Shown: positions 8,291-15,926 of the stretch, piece by piece
Position numbering within the stretch: the first letter of the stretch is position 1
Layout: each line of letters opens with the position of its first letter
DNA from: Lujinxingia sediminis
GTDB lineage: Bacteria > Myxococcota_A > Bradymonadia > Bradymonadales > Bradymonadaceae
Reading direction: 5' to 3'
DNA: 64,000 bases
Assembly (NCBI RefSeq): GCF_004005565.1
Contig: NZ_SADD01000013.1
Coordinates: 62,001 to 126,000, forward strand
Made by a program: the position numbers and the translations under genes
Notes under the pieces: model-generated
Database searches by the model: none
Seen by the model: the letters and a program-made list of their open reading frames with translations, nothing else
What the model was told of the DNA's origin: nothing

Positions 8291-10957
8291 ATGAAGTTCG
8301 ATATCAGGGTGCTCGTGTGGGCGTCAGCAGCGCTTGTGGCGTGTCAGTCGACGCCGAACAGTTCGGCCGAACAGGCGTCGAGAGCTGGCGAGCGCGTCTC
8401 GGAACGGGTCATGGAAGCCGGGCCTGCGCCAATTAGTCCCGTAGATTTTCCGGTGTCGGGACGGGTGGACTATCAGGCGCGTCCATCCCGAATGATCGTA
8501 TTTATTGGCGACGGGATGGGGCACGCTGCGGTGACGGCCGCGTCGTACGCACAGAGCGAGCCGCTGGCGATGTTGAGCATGCCGCACGTGGGGTTTATGA
8601 CCACGCACGAGCATGAGTTTCTCACCACCGATTCCGCCGCCGGCGCCACCGCGATCGCCACCGGGCATAAGACGCATTTTGAAGGGGTATCGGTCCGCCC
8701 CGGTACCGGGCCAGAGCTGGAGCGTGACCCGGAGCATCAGCTCTCGACACTCTTCGGTGCGGCCGCCTCCGCAGGCCGCGCTACCGGTCTGGTCGCAACC
8801 AGTCGCATTACCCATGCAACACCAGCGGCATTCGCGGCCCACCGTAGCAATCGCGGGCAGTACGAAGATATCGCGCTGGACTATTTGAGCTACAAGCCAG
8901 CGGTGATGCTCGGTGCCGGAACGCGCTTTTTTGCCGAACGCAGTGATATGCGCGATCTCTTCGCTGAATTCGAGTCGGAGGGTTACACGGTCGCAACGAG
9001 CGCTGAAGAGGTTCGCGCGGCAGTGCCTGGCGAGGGCCCGCTGATCGGGTTGATGCATCGCTCGGATATGCCCTCGGCGAGTTCTGGCGAGCGGGCGATG
9101 TCGCTTGAAGAGATGGTGAAGGTTGCCGTTGACGTGCTCGAGCGGGAGTCGCCTCAGGGGTATGTGCTGATGGTGGAAGGCTCTCAGATCGACTGGGCCG
9201 GTCATGACCTGGATGGTCCTGGGGTCGTCTCGGAAACCCTGGATATGGACCGCGCTGTGGCGTATGCGCTCGGCTACGCGCGTGAGCGAACGGATACGCT
9301 GGTCGTGGTAACTGCCGACCATGAGACGGGCGGGATGAGCGTGCTCGATCCGCCCTATGCGTCGCGCTACATGATGTTGTTGGGGGGTGAAGAGCGCGCC
9401 TATCGGATGACGTTGCCTGAGGGCTATGATGTCGCGGCGCACGAGGACCCGCTGCCCCCGTCGGTCGTTCATCAGGCCTTGCCGAAGGTCGGCCGTTTCG
9501 GTCCGGTGGAGGCGGAAGACCCGCGGATGACCACCTCGTTTGGTTTTATGTCGGTGGGGAGCCGGGCGTTTTGGGATGGCTCACGGCGCTACTCAGCCTC
9601 CCATACCGCGGTGATGGTCCCGATTTTTGCCGAGGGACCCGCAGCCGCCGATGTCGTTGCCGCGAGGGATAACGCGCAGCTTGGCGAGACGTTGAAGCGC
9701 CTGGCTTCGGCGCCGGATGACGAGGCCGCACGGCGGCCGGGAAGTGCTGGGCCTGAGCCTCGCCCGAAGAACGTTATCCTGATGGTGGGCGACGGGCTGG
9801 GGCTGGCATCACTTAGCGCAGGGCTCTACAGCCGAGGCGCTCTTGCGACGCTTTCGATGGAGACGCGAGCGTTAATGGCGACACATGCCCTTGATCGGTT
9901 GGTCAATGATTCGGCCGGAAGCGCCACGGCCATCGCCACGGGCCGCCGCAGTCGAGTCGGTGTTGTGGGCATGGCTCCGGCGACTGTGGGCGGTGACCTT
10001 TTACCGGTGCGCTCCGCTCTGGCTGAAGCCGCCCTCAAGGGAAAGCGCACCGGCATCGTCACCACGACCTCTCTGACGCATGCGACGCCGGCGGCGTTCT
10101 TTGCGCACAGGGCCTCCCGCTCCCAGGAGGCGGCGATCGCCGGAGACTTCCTCACCTTTGGCCAGCGCCTGGGGCGAAGCCACGGCGTCGATGTGGCCAT
10201 CGGGGGCGGGGCGCGCTACTTCCGCACCTCGCATCTCGACGCGCTTCGCGCGCAGGAGTACGCCGTCAGCACAGAGCTTCCCGAGGTGTTGGCGTCGGGG
10301 CAACCTCATCTGGTTTTGCTGGGTGATGAGGGACTTCCTCCGGCAGCGAAGCGCTCGGCTGAGGCGCCCGGCGCACCAACGCTGGCCGCGATGACCGACC
10401 GTGCGCTTAATTATCTCCGCGAAGACGAGCGGGGCTTTTTCCTCGTTGTGGAGGGGGGGCAGATTGACTGGGCCTTGCATGGTCTGGACCGCGGGGAGGG
10501 GCTGCTGGCAGAGATCGCCGATTTCGATGCGGCCGTTGCCCTTGCGCTGACCTTCGCAAGCGAATCAGGCGATACGCTTGTGATCGCGACCTCCGACCAT
10601 GATCACACGCTCTCGGTGCTGGATAACCACTATGGCTATCACAGTGGCCATTGCGGCGTGATGAAGGCTTGCGGTGGTACCTTCGAGGGAATCACGCTGC
10701 CGGTAGCCGCCGAGGGCCTGGTGAACGCTCAGGGCTTCACTGCCAGCGAGCTGCAGGGGGATTTCGGGGCGCCGACCATGACATTGCAGTACGACTGGAT
10801 CGTCCAGGAGGTCGCCCGACGCGTGCAGATGGGGGGGCCGCATTCCGCGAATATGGTGCCCCTCTTTGCCAGCGGTCCCCGGGCCGGCGAGCTTGGTCGG
10901 ATTCGCGATCAACCCCAGCTTGGGCAGTGGCTGACGCGTTGGGCATCTGGCCATTGA
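8291..10957 (+). CDS. Tandem-duplicated alkaline phosphatase lipoprotein
   Basis: The 888-residue product holds two complete alkaline phosphatase domains in one chain, about residues 55-480 and 490-888. Each has its own metal site and nucleophile: GDGMG with TDSAAGATA in the first, GDGLG with NDSAGSATA in the second. Each has THATPAAF and EG(S/G)QIDWA; the late metal ligands are TADHETGG in the first and TSDHDHT in the second. A lipoprotein signal ends LVACQS, so it should be anchored in the envelope. ATG at 8291 is preceded by GAGG at 6 bases; earlier ATGs at 8270 and 8279 fit less well. Family knowledge says these enzymes release phosphate from monoesters; what the duplication adds is unknown. 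Confidence 0.9.
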   Translation: MKFDIRVLVWASAALVACQSTPNSSAEQASRAGERVSERVMEAGPAPISPVDFPVSGRVDYQARPSRMIVFIGDGMGHAAVTAASYAQSEPLAMLSMPHVGFMTTHEHEFLTTDSAAGATAIATGHKTHFEGVSVRPGTGPELERDPEHQLSTLFGAAASAGRATGLVATSRITHATPAAFAAHRSNRGQYEDIALDYLSYKPAVMLGAGTRFFAERSDMRDLFAEFESEGYTVATSAEEVRAAVPGEGPLIGLMHRSDMPSASSGERAMSLEEMVKVAVDVLERESPQGYVLMVEGSQIDWAGHDLDGPGVVSETLDMDRAVAYALGYARERTDTLVVVTADHETGGMSVLDPPYASRYMMLLGGEERAYRMTLPEGYDVAAHEDPLPPSVVHQALPKVGRFGPVEAEDPRMTTSFGFMSVGSRAFWDGSRRYSASHTAVMVPIFAEGPAAADVVAARDNAQLGETLKRLASAPDDEAARRPGSAGPEPRPKNVILMVGDGLGLASLSAGLYSRGALATLSMETRALMATHALDRLVNDSAGSATAIATGRRSRVGVVGMAPATVGGDLLPVRSALAEAALKGKRTGIVTTTSLTHATPAAFFAHRASRSQEAAIAGDFLTFGQRLGRSHGVDVAIGGGARYFRTSHLDALRAQEYAVSTELPEVLASGQPHLVLLGDEGLPPAAKRSAEAPGAPTLAAMTDRALNYLREDERGFFLVVEGGQIDWALHGLDRGEGLLAEIADFDAAVALALTFASESGDTLVIATSDHDHTLSVLDNHYGYHSGHCGVMKACGGTFEGITLPVAAEGLVNAQGFTASELQGDFGAPTMTLQYDWIVQEVARRVQMGGPHSANMVPLFASGPRAGELGRIRDQPQLGQWLTRWASGH

Positions 10958-11013
10958 GTGTGAGGCCGGCGCGGGCAGGCCGTGTCTTCAGGCGTGCGTA
11001 GTCGGCAGATGAT

Positions 11014-11045
11014 TAAGGCGACGTCCCCCCGGGGGCGTCGCCTTA
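11014..11045. terminator. Bidirectional terminator-like hairpin
   Basis: TAAGGCGACG plus five C pairs with five G plus CGTCGCCTTA, with one bulged T. It lies between the plus-strand phosphatase gene and the minus-strand DUF1328 gene, which converge, so it can serve both. Confidence 0.65.
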
Positions 11046-11084
11046 TCTATTGGTTTCGTATCGGGTGTGCGTAGAGGTGCAGCG

Positions 11085-11267
11085 CTACGTGAGGGCGTTG
11101 CCCTGCGCGCCGCGAAAGAGATAGACGAAGAGGGAGATGACCAGCATCGCCAGCGCCACGTAAAAGACGATCTGGGCGATGGTGGCCGCGGCCGTTGCAA
11201 GCGTGCCGAATCCGAGGACAGCGGCGATGATCGCGACGACAAAGAACGCGAGTGCCCACCACAACAT
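11085..11267 (-). CDS. DUF1328 family small membrane protein
   Basis: The 60-residue product is almost entirely two hydrophobic helices (WWALAFFVVAIIAAVLGFG and IAQIVFYVALAMLVISLFVYL), the pattern of the DUF1328/YtjA family of small inner-membrane proteins. GGAGGT lies 5 bases before the ATG on the minus strand. The family is linked to stress-induced membrane proteins in other bacteria, but its function is not known. It is flanked on both sides by hairpins, so it is likely a single-gene unit. Confidence 0.85.
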   Translation of the reverse strand: MLWWALAFFVVAIIAAVLGFGTLATAAATIAQIVFYVALAMLVISLFVYLFRGAQGNALT

Positions 11268-11404
11268 GCGTACCTCCGGGCTAAGGGGGGCGGAGGCAGG
11301 GGTCGGCAGCTCGGCGTTCGCTGCCTTGCCTGCGGCGAAGTTGACTTCTCACGCCTAGAACGTAAGGCGACCGGGAAACCGGTCAATTCGAAGGGTGGCC
11401 GGAG

Positions 11405-11447
11405 CGAAAACGCCCCCGACGCGCGCAGCGCGTCGGGGGCGTTTTCG
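11405..11447. terminator. Strong bidirectional terminator
   Basis: A perfect 19-bp stem (11405-11423 with 11429-11447) with a CGCAG loop has A4 on one side and T4 on the other, so it can terminate in either direction. It ends the long minus-strand run that finishes at 11507 and isolates the DUF1328 gene. Confidence 0.85.
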
Positions 11448-11506
11448 TCGGGCGAGATGGCACGCGCCGAGGTTGTTCTGAGTTGAGCGTGTCGTCGCTC
11501 TAGCCT

Positions 11507-12271
11507 TTAGCCGTTCACGCAGATCGGGGCGATTTCGGTGCAGCGAAGCTCGCCCTGGTCGTTGGGTTCACATCGGTTGGAGCGACAATCCTGGGCACGG
11601 TAGCAGCTGGAACCGGCGCGAAGCGTCTGTCGGCAGGTGTAATCGATGCTGTCGCAGAAGGTGCCCGAGGGACACGTGCTTGCCGAGCAGTCGTCACCCA
11701 CACCGCTCATATCAGCGCAGAGGTCGACGGCATCCTCGTCGAAGACATTGCGGTGGCAGTAGCCGCTGATGCACTCTTCATCAAGAATGCACTCCTCTCC
11801 GTTCTCACTCTGAGGAATCAGCATCTGGCGACAACCCGGAAGCGTCGTGCGGATGGCCTCCCGCTCGGTGAACTCCCCACAGGACTGGGTGGTGAATGCG
11901 TTGATACACATATCGGCAGCATCCCAGTCGACGACGATGCGCTCCGAGACGATGGCCTCGTTGAGCATCGCCAGTCCGAGTCCGGAAGGCAGCAAACCGG
12001 CGTTGGTAAGGCACTCGTCCTCACTGTAGGAAATGCCCAGCCGCTCGATGCGCTCCTGAGCGTCACAGCAACCAAAGAGCACCTGACACTCGGCGCGGCG
12101 TACCTCTTCGGCAAAGGCCCGAAGTTGGGGGTCGATCTCGTCGTAGTCCTGTGTTTCGTCTTCCGGGCGGTTGTCGATCTCGACGGTAGAGCCGCCACAC
12201 GCCCAACTCAGCGCAACGGTGAGTACCACAAGGCTCATTACGAGTTGATTTTGAAACATCTTCTGAATCAT
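11507..12271 (-). CDS. Cysteine-rich lipoprotein
   Basis: This 254-residue protein begins with a signal sequence ending ALSWACGG, compatible with a lipoprotein. The mature part has about 20 cysteines. The second half shows repeated spacing like EECILDEECISGYCH and AQDCRSNRCEP, the Dickkopf-like or EGF-like cysteine patterns common in myxobacterial surface lipoproteins. No enzyme motif is visible. It is the last gene of a minus-strand series that starts at 23724 and is followed by a strong terminator, so it may be co-expressed with the Tad-like genes. The function is unknown. Confidence 0.75.
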   Translation of the reverse strand: MIQKMFQNQLVMSLVVLTVALSWACGGSTVEIDNRPEDETQDYDEIDPQLRAFAEEVRRAECQVLFGCCDAQERIERLGISYSEDECLTNAGLLPSGLGLAMLNEAIVSERIVVDWDAADMCINAFTTQSCGEFTEREAIRTTLPGCRQMLIPQSENGEECILDEECISGYCHRNVFDEDAVDLCADMSGVGDDCSASTCPSGTFCDSIDYTCRQTLRAGSSCYRAQDCRSNRCEPNDQGELRCTEIAPICVNG

Positions 12272-12325
12272 GGGGTTCGATCCTTACACATAACCCTGGG
12301 GGGCTGGAGGGGGGATTGAGTCCGA

Positions 12326-12357
12326 GCAGCGCCGCCCCGAAAGCGGGGCGACGCTGC
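12326..12357 (-). terminator. Stable hairpin between two lipoprotein genes
   Basis: A 7-bp CGCCCCG stem with an AAAG loop is extended by a further 6 bp (GCAGCG with CGCTGC) across one mismatch. It lies just downstream of the 12402-15812 gene on the minus strand. There is no T tract, so it may attenuate transcription or stabilise the upstream mRNA. Confidence 0.4.
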
Positions 12358-12401
12358 GATATGGGGCGGAGACGGATGCCCCCGGTCTACCCCGAGTGGG
12401 A

Positions 12402-15400
12402 TTAGCCGTTAGGCACGCAGATGTTGAAAGCACTATTGCCGTAGACCTCCGCCTCACAGTTCATCCCGTAAGCGGAGCAGTCGTACTGGGAGCGACAGGG
12501 CATGGTGCAGACCCCGTTTCGGCAATGGTTCTGCGCGCAGTGTGAGTGCGCTGAGCAGCTCTGACCGACAGCAGCGCCGCCACTGTTCGGCTCCACGCAG
12601 ACGCGCTGCGGGTTGGAGTTGCCCGAGACACTACATACGCGCACCGGATCCGGGTCTTGGCGGCCCACGTTGCAGTCACTGTCGATGTAGCAGGAGTTTA
12701 CCTCAACACACACCCTTCGAGAGACGGAGCCTACTTCGAGCAGTCGGCACCGCGCACTGCTGCCCGGGCAACTCGCGTTGACCGTGCTACAGGAGTTTGT
12801 CAGGCACTCCCCGAAGTTGCACACGCCTCCCGCTGTACACGTGGCTCCCTGGGTGTTTCGCGAGCAGACGCCTTCCTCGGTCTGGGTGACAAAGCCTTCG
12901 CAGACGGCTACCGGATAGTTAGCCAGATCGACGTCAGGGTCGAGCGCGTTGGCCGTCAGCGAGCTTACGTAGGCTGCCATGCTTGTGTTGGGCGGAAGCG
13001 TGCACTGAAAGTCGTAGTGATTGCGATCGCGTGAGCCGGTCTGATCACAGGTGTCGCCAAAGCCACTACAGGCTGCCCAGGGGCCGATAAAAGGATCGGG
13101 ACAGGCTTCACATCCCACCAGACGGGTTTCGTGGTTGGTGACGCGGTAGCGGCACTTCTCGCTGCCGCAAGAGTATTCGCGGTACTCGTAGAGATGGTAG
13201 CTGCAGACGCTGCGGTTGCCGCAGTCCTGAAGAACGTCGTTCTCATCGGCACCTGCGAAGTACCAGCCATTGAACATGGAGCAGCCTCCACACTCGATGT
13301 CTTGCATCACGCCGCAGCTGTCGCGACGACGAATCGTACCGCAGCCCAGGTCGACCGGGGGCTCTTCGCAGGAGCTGGAGGTGCAGCCGGTGCGCTCAAA
13401 GCCTTCTGGCTCGTTACAGATCCGCTGAGTGTTGATGGAGTCACCGCCGCAGCAGACATTCTGATCGGAGCAGTCCAGACCGCCCTCGCATCCTCCGCAG
13501 TCGATCGTACGGGTGGTGTTGCAGCTGTCGACCACCTCCCGGGTGCCGCACTGGTAGCCCCTGGAGGCGCAGATTTGCGCATCGGTCTGCTCGGTGCACA
13601 CACACTGGTTGTTCTGGCAGGGGATGTCGACGTCGCATGAGCCGCAGTGGACCGACTCGCGGGTGACACCACAGTTATCCACCGCGGAGAATTCGCCGCA
13701 GGCGTTTCCGGCCTCTTCGCAGAGCTGGCTGTCGTAGACGGGGATGCACTCCTCGTTCTGCTCGATGACGCCGTAGCGATAGAGGGTGGTCAGTGAGCGC
13801 GAGCCAGCCACACCGGAGACGTGGCCGGTGAGGGCGGCGGATTGGTTGCTTCGCCCGTAGATCGAGATCTCGTACTGCACCGGCTCCGAGCTGCCGTTGT
13901 AACGGCCGGAGGTGTTCTCCACCCAGATGCGGTAGACGCCGTCGATGACCGGGTGATCGACCGTGGCGATTTCAAGGTAGGGAGCAAGACTGCCACCAAG
14001 GGGGCTCCACTGGCAGGCGTCAGCCTCGGTGCAGGCATCTTTGCTAAAGACGCCGCAGCGGACGACCCCGCCGGTGCAGCTCTGGCCACTGGCCGACAGT
14101 GAGCAGCCCTGCGGGCACTGGCCGTTGGTGGGTTGCTCGGCAGCGCAGTCCACGCGCATATCACCGATACACATACCGCAGTTCTCGCATTCTCCGCCCC
14201 CGTTGGAGACCAGCGTAACGCTGCCTCCGGCCCCTCGTCGGTTCGCTACCGAGAGGATTTCCTGGCTGGGAAGCTCGACGAAGAGATTGAGGTCGGCGGT
14301 GGCGCTCCAGTCGGCAACAATGCGCATGGGGGCGGCAACATCGCAGATCCCGCGGAAGCAGACCATATCGTCGCCGTTGCAGTCGCTGTTGCGCTCGCAG
14401 TAGAGCGGCTCGTCTCCTTCTTCGAGGCTGCACCCCGGGGCATCCGAGACGATCTCGTTATGCTCAAAGAGCAGTCTCGATTCGCTGGTGTAGCGAATCG
14501 GGGAGGAGACCGCGGGCTTGGACGCGCCGGCGTTGACAGTCAGGCGACCGTAGCGCGGGCAGTAGGGAGCGCGCAGGGTCATCGAGCTCTTGTAGTTCAC
14601 GCGCAGGGGCTCAAGCGAGGTGATTGGCGAGGCGGTGGCGGCGTTGGGAGTATCCACCAGCGCTGCGCGTACCCCGAAGAGCGCGTCAAATGCGATCGAT
14701 CCCTCTCCCCGGGTTTGATACCCCCGTTCCTCGGCGTACACGCCCTGAAAACGGGGCTCTCGTTGCATGGCGCGGCAATCCTGGGCGCCGCCGGCCTGCT
14801 GCGTGCACTGAACTCCGGCGAAGGCATGACCCTCGGCGACAAATCCGGCGGTCAACTCGGCGTCGCCATCGGTGCGCACATCGTAGGCCACCGTCAGATC
14901 GCCGGTGAAGTAGAAGCTGCGCTGAAGAAAAGAGAAGAGCGGCTGGGCGTTGTGTTCGCTGTGAAGCCTGAAGACGTGGCGGTCGGCGTGAGCGCCCGTC
15001 GATGTGATCAGCCACTGCGGATCGGTGTCAAGGTGGGCCAACGCCGAGGTCTCTTCCTCCACGATCTGACCGGCGGCGATCCTCATTCGCGAGATGAAGG
15101 TTACATCAATATCAAGCTGGCCCTGGGTTACCTCCAGGGTGTAACCGGGGGTGGAAACCTCCCCGGCGTGGGTGCTCTCCAGGTCGTAGGAGTAGCGCGG
15201 CCCCCGGGTGCCGCTGAGGTTGTCTAGGTCGATGATCGTAGCGCCCGTGAGCAGGGGAGGCGGGGTGGGGCCTGGCGTGTAGACATGGCCACTGCCTCCC
15301 TCGGAGTCCTCTAGGAGGTTCTGCTCCAGAGCGGCACGGTGCTGGCCGATGTCGTCGGAAGCTCCCATCTCGATGAGGAGGTCGCCCTCTTCAATCAGCT

Positions 15401-15812
15401 CGAGAAACTCGGCGTCGCGGGTGTGGATGATCAGCTGACCGTCGCGGCGCTCAATTCGTTCCACGTGGCGCCAGTATCCCTTGTCAATTTGCGCAACAAG
15501 GATGGTGCCGGCGGTCCATGCGGAGGCCTGGCTGGCGAGTTCATCGGGCAGGGCGATGGTGTCGGACGTGAAGCTGGCAGCTTGAGCGATCTCCGCGGGC
15601 ATCAGCCGCACGTGGGAGCGCAGGATGAGGTAGGAGCCGTTGGGGGAGACTGCCATGACGCTCGTGCCTTCAGCTGGCGTCGAGGGCTGACCCTCCTGGC
15701 CACAGCCGGCCATGAAAGATCCGGCGAGTGTCAGGCTGAGAGCAAGCGCGCTGACAAGCGAAGGGGGATTTAAGCGGCGGGGTGGGGATGTCGTAGTCAT
15801 CATGAAATCCAT
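12402..15812 (-). CDS. Giant cysteine-rich lipoprotein with DUF2135-like domain
   Basis: The 1136-residue product has a lipoprotein signal ending FMAGCGQ. An N-terminal module (WTAGTILVAQ ... IIHTRDAEFLELI) resembles one in the neighbouring gene. Around residues 465-500 there is a cysteine cluster (NSDCNGDDMVCFRGICD), then a domain opening with ADLNLFVELP that resembles DUF2135/YfaP-like domains, interrupted by cysteine-rich loops. Residues of about 680-850 hold three copies of a module of the form CG-x5-DxC-x3-R-x4-CGxC. More cysteine pairs follow to the C-terminus. The ATG at 15812 has GGAG at 8 bases and precedes the signal peptide. Probably a surface or secreted structural protein; function unknown. 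Confidence 0.75.
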   Translation of the reverse strand: MDFMMTTTSPPRRLNPPSLVSALALSLTLAGSFMAGCGQEGQPSTPAEGTSVMAVSPNGSYLILRSHVRLMPAEIAQAASFTSDTIALPDELASQASAWTAGTILVAQIDKGYWRHVERIERRDGQLIIHTRDAEFLELIEEGDLLIEMGASDDIGQHRAALEQNLLEDSEGGSGHVYTPGPTPPPLLTGATIIDLDNLSGTRGPRYSYDLESTHAGEVSTPGYTLEVTQGQLDIDVTFISRMRIAAGQIVEEETSALAHLDTDPQWLITSTGAHADRHVFRLHSEHNAQPLFSFLQRSFYFTGDLTVAYDVRTDGDAELTAGFVAEGHAFAGVQCTQQAGGAQDCRAMQREPRFQGVYAEERGYQTRGEGSIAFDALFGVRAALVDTPNAATASPITSLEPLRVNYKSSMTLRAPYCPRYGRLTVNAGASKPAVSSPIRYTSESRLLFEHNEIVSDAPGCSLEEGDEPLYCERNSDCNGDDMVCFRGICDVAAPMRIVADWSATADLNLFVELPSQEILSVANRRGAGGSVTLVSNGGGECENCGMCIGDMRVDCAAEQPTNGQCPQGCSLSASGQSCTGGVVRCGVFSKDACTEADACQWSPLGGSLAPYLEIATVDHPVIDGVYRIWVENTSGRYNGSSEPVQYEISIYGRSNQSAALTGHVSGVAGSRSLTTLYRYGVIEQNEECIPVYDSQLCEEAGNACGEFSAVDNCGVTRESVHCGSCDVDIPCQNNQCVCTEQTDAQICASRGYQCGTREVVDSCNTTRTIDCGGCEGGLDCSDQNVCCGGDSINTQRICNEPEGFERTGCTSSSCEEPPVDLGCGTIRRRDSCGVMQDIECGGCSMFNGWYFAGADENDVLQDCGNRSVCSYHLYEYREYSCGSEKCRYRVTNHETRLVGCEACPDPFIGPWAACSGFGDTCDQTGSRDRNHYDFQCTLPPNTSMAAYVSSLTANALDPDVDLANYPVAVCEGFVTQTEEGVCSRNTQGATCTAGGVCNFGECLTNSCSTVNASCPGSSARCRLLEVGSVSRRVCVEVNSCYIDSDCNVGRQDPDPVRVCSVSGNSNPQRVCVEPNSGGAAVGQSCSAHSHCAQNHCRNGVCTMPCRSQYDCSAYGMNCEAEVYGNSAFNICVPNG

Positions 15813-15868
15813 TATAAAATCTCCAAATCGGGTCTGGTTTTTGAGCACTCGAAGTGTCACTTCCGGTG

Positions 15869-15908
15869 CTCCCCGAGCGTTGCGTGGTGCGTTTCAACGC
15901 TCGGGGAG
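15869..15908 (-). terminator. Long hairpin between the two large lipoprotein genes
   Basis: Bases 15869-15882 (CTCCCCGAGCGTTG) pair perfectly with 15895-15908 around a 12-base loop, with weaker pairing outside. It lies between the genes at 15927-18530 and 12402-15812 on the minus strand and lacks a T tract. It may be an attenuator or mRNA-stabilising element. Confidence 0.45.
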
Positions 15909-15926
15909 AAGCCGGAGGTCAAAGAC

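Noticed and set aside
14133-15227. 364-codon plus-strand open frame
   Set aside because: It is antisense to the cysteine-rich lipoprotein and reads as low-complexity glycine/valine-rich sequence without a domain.
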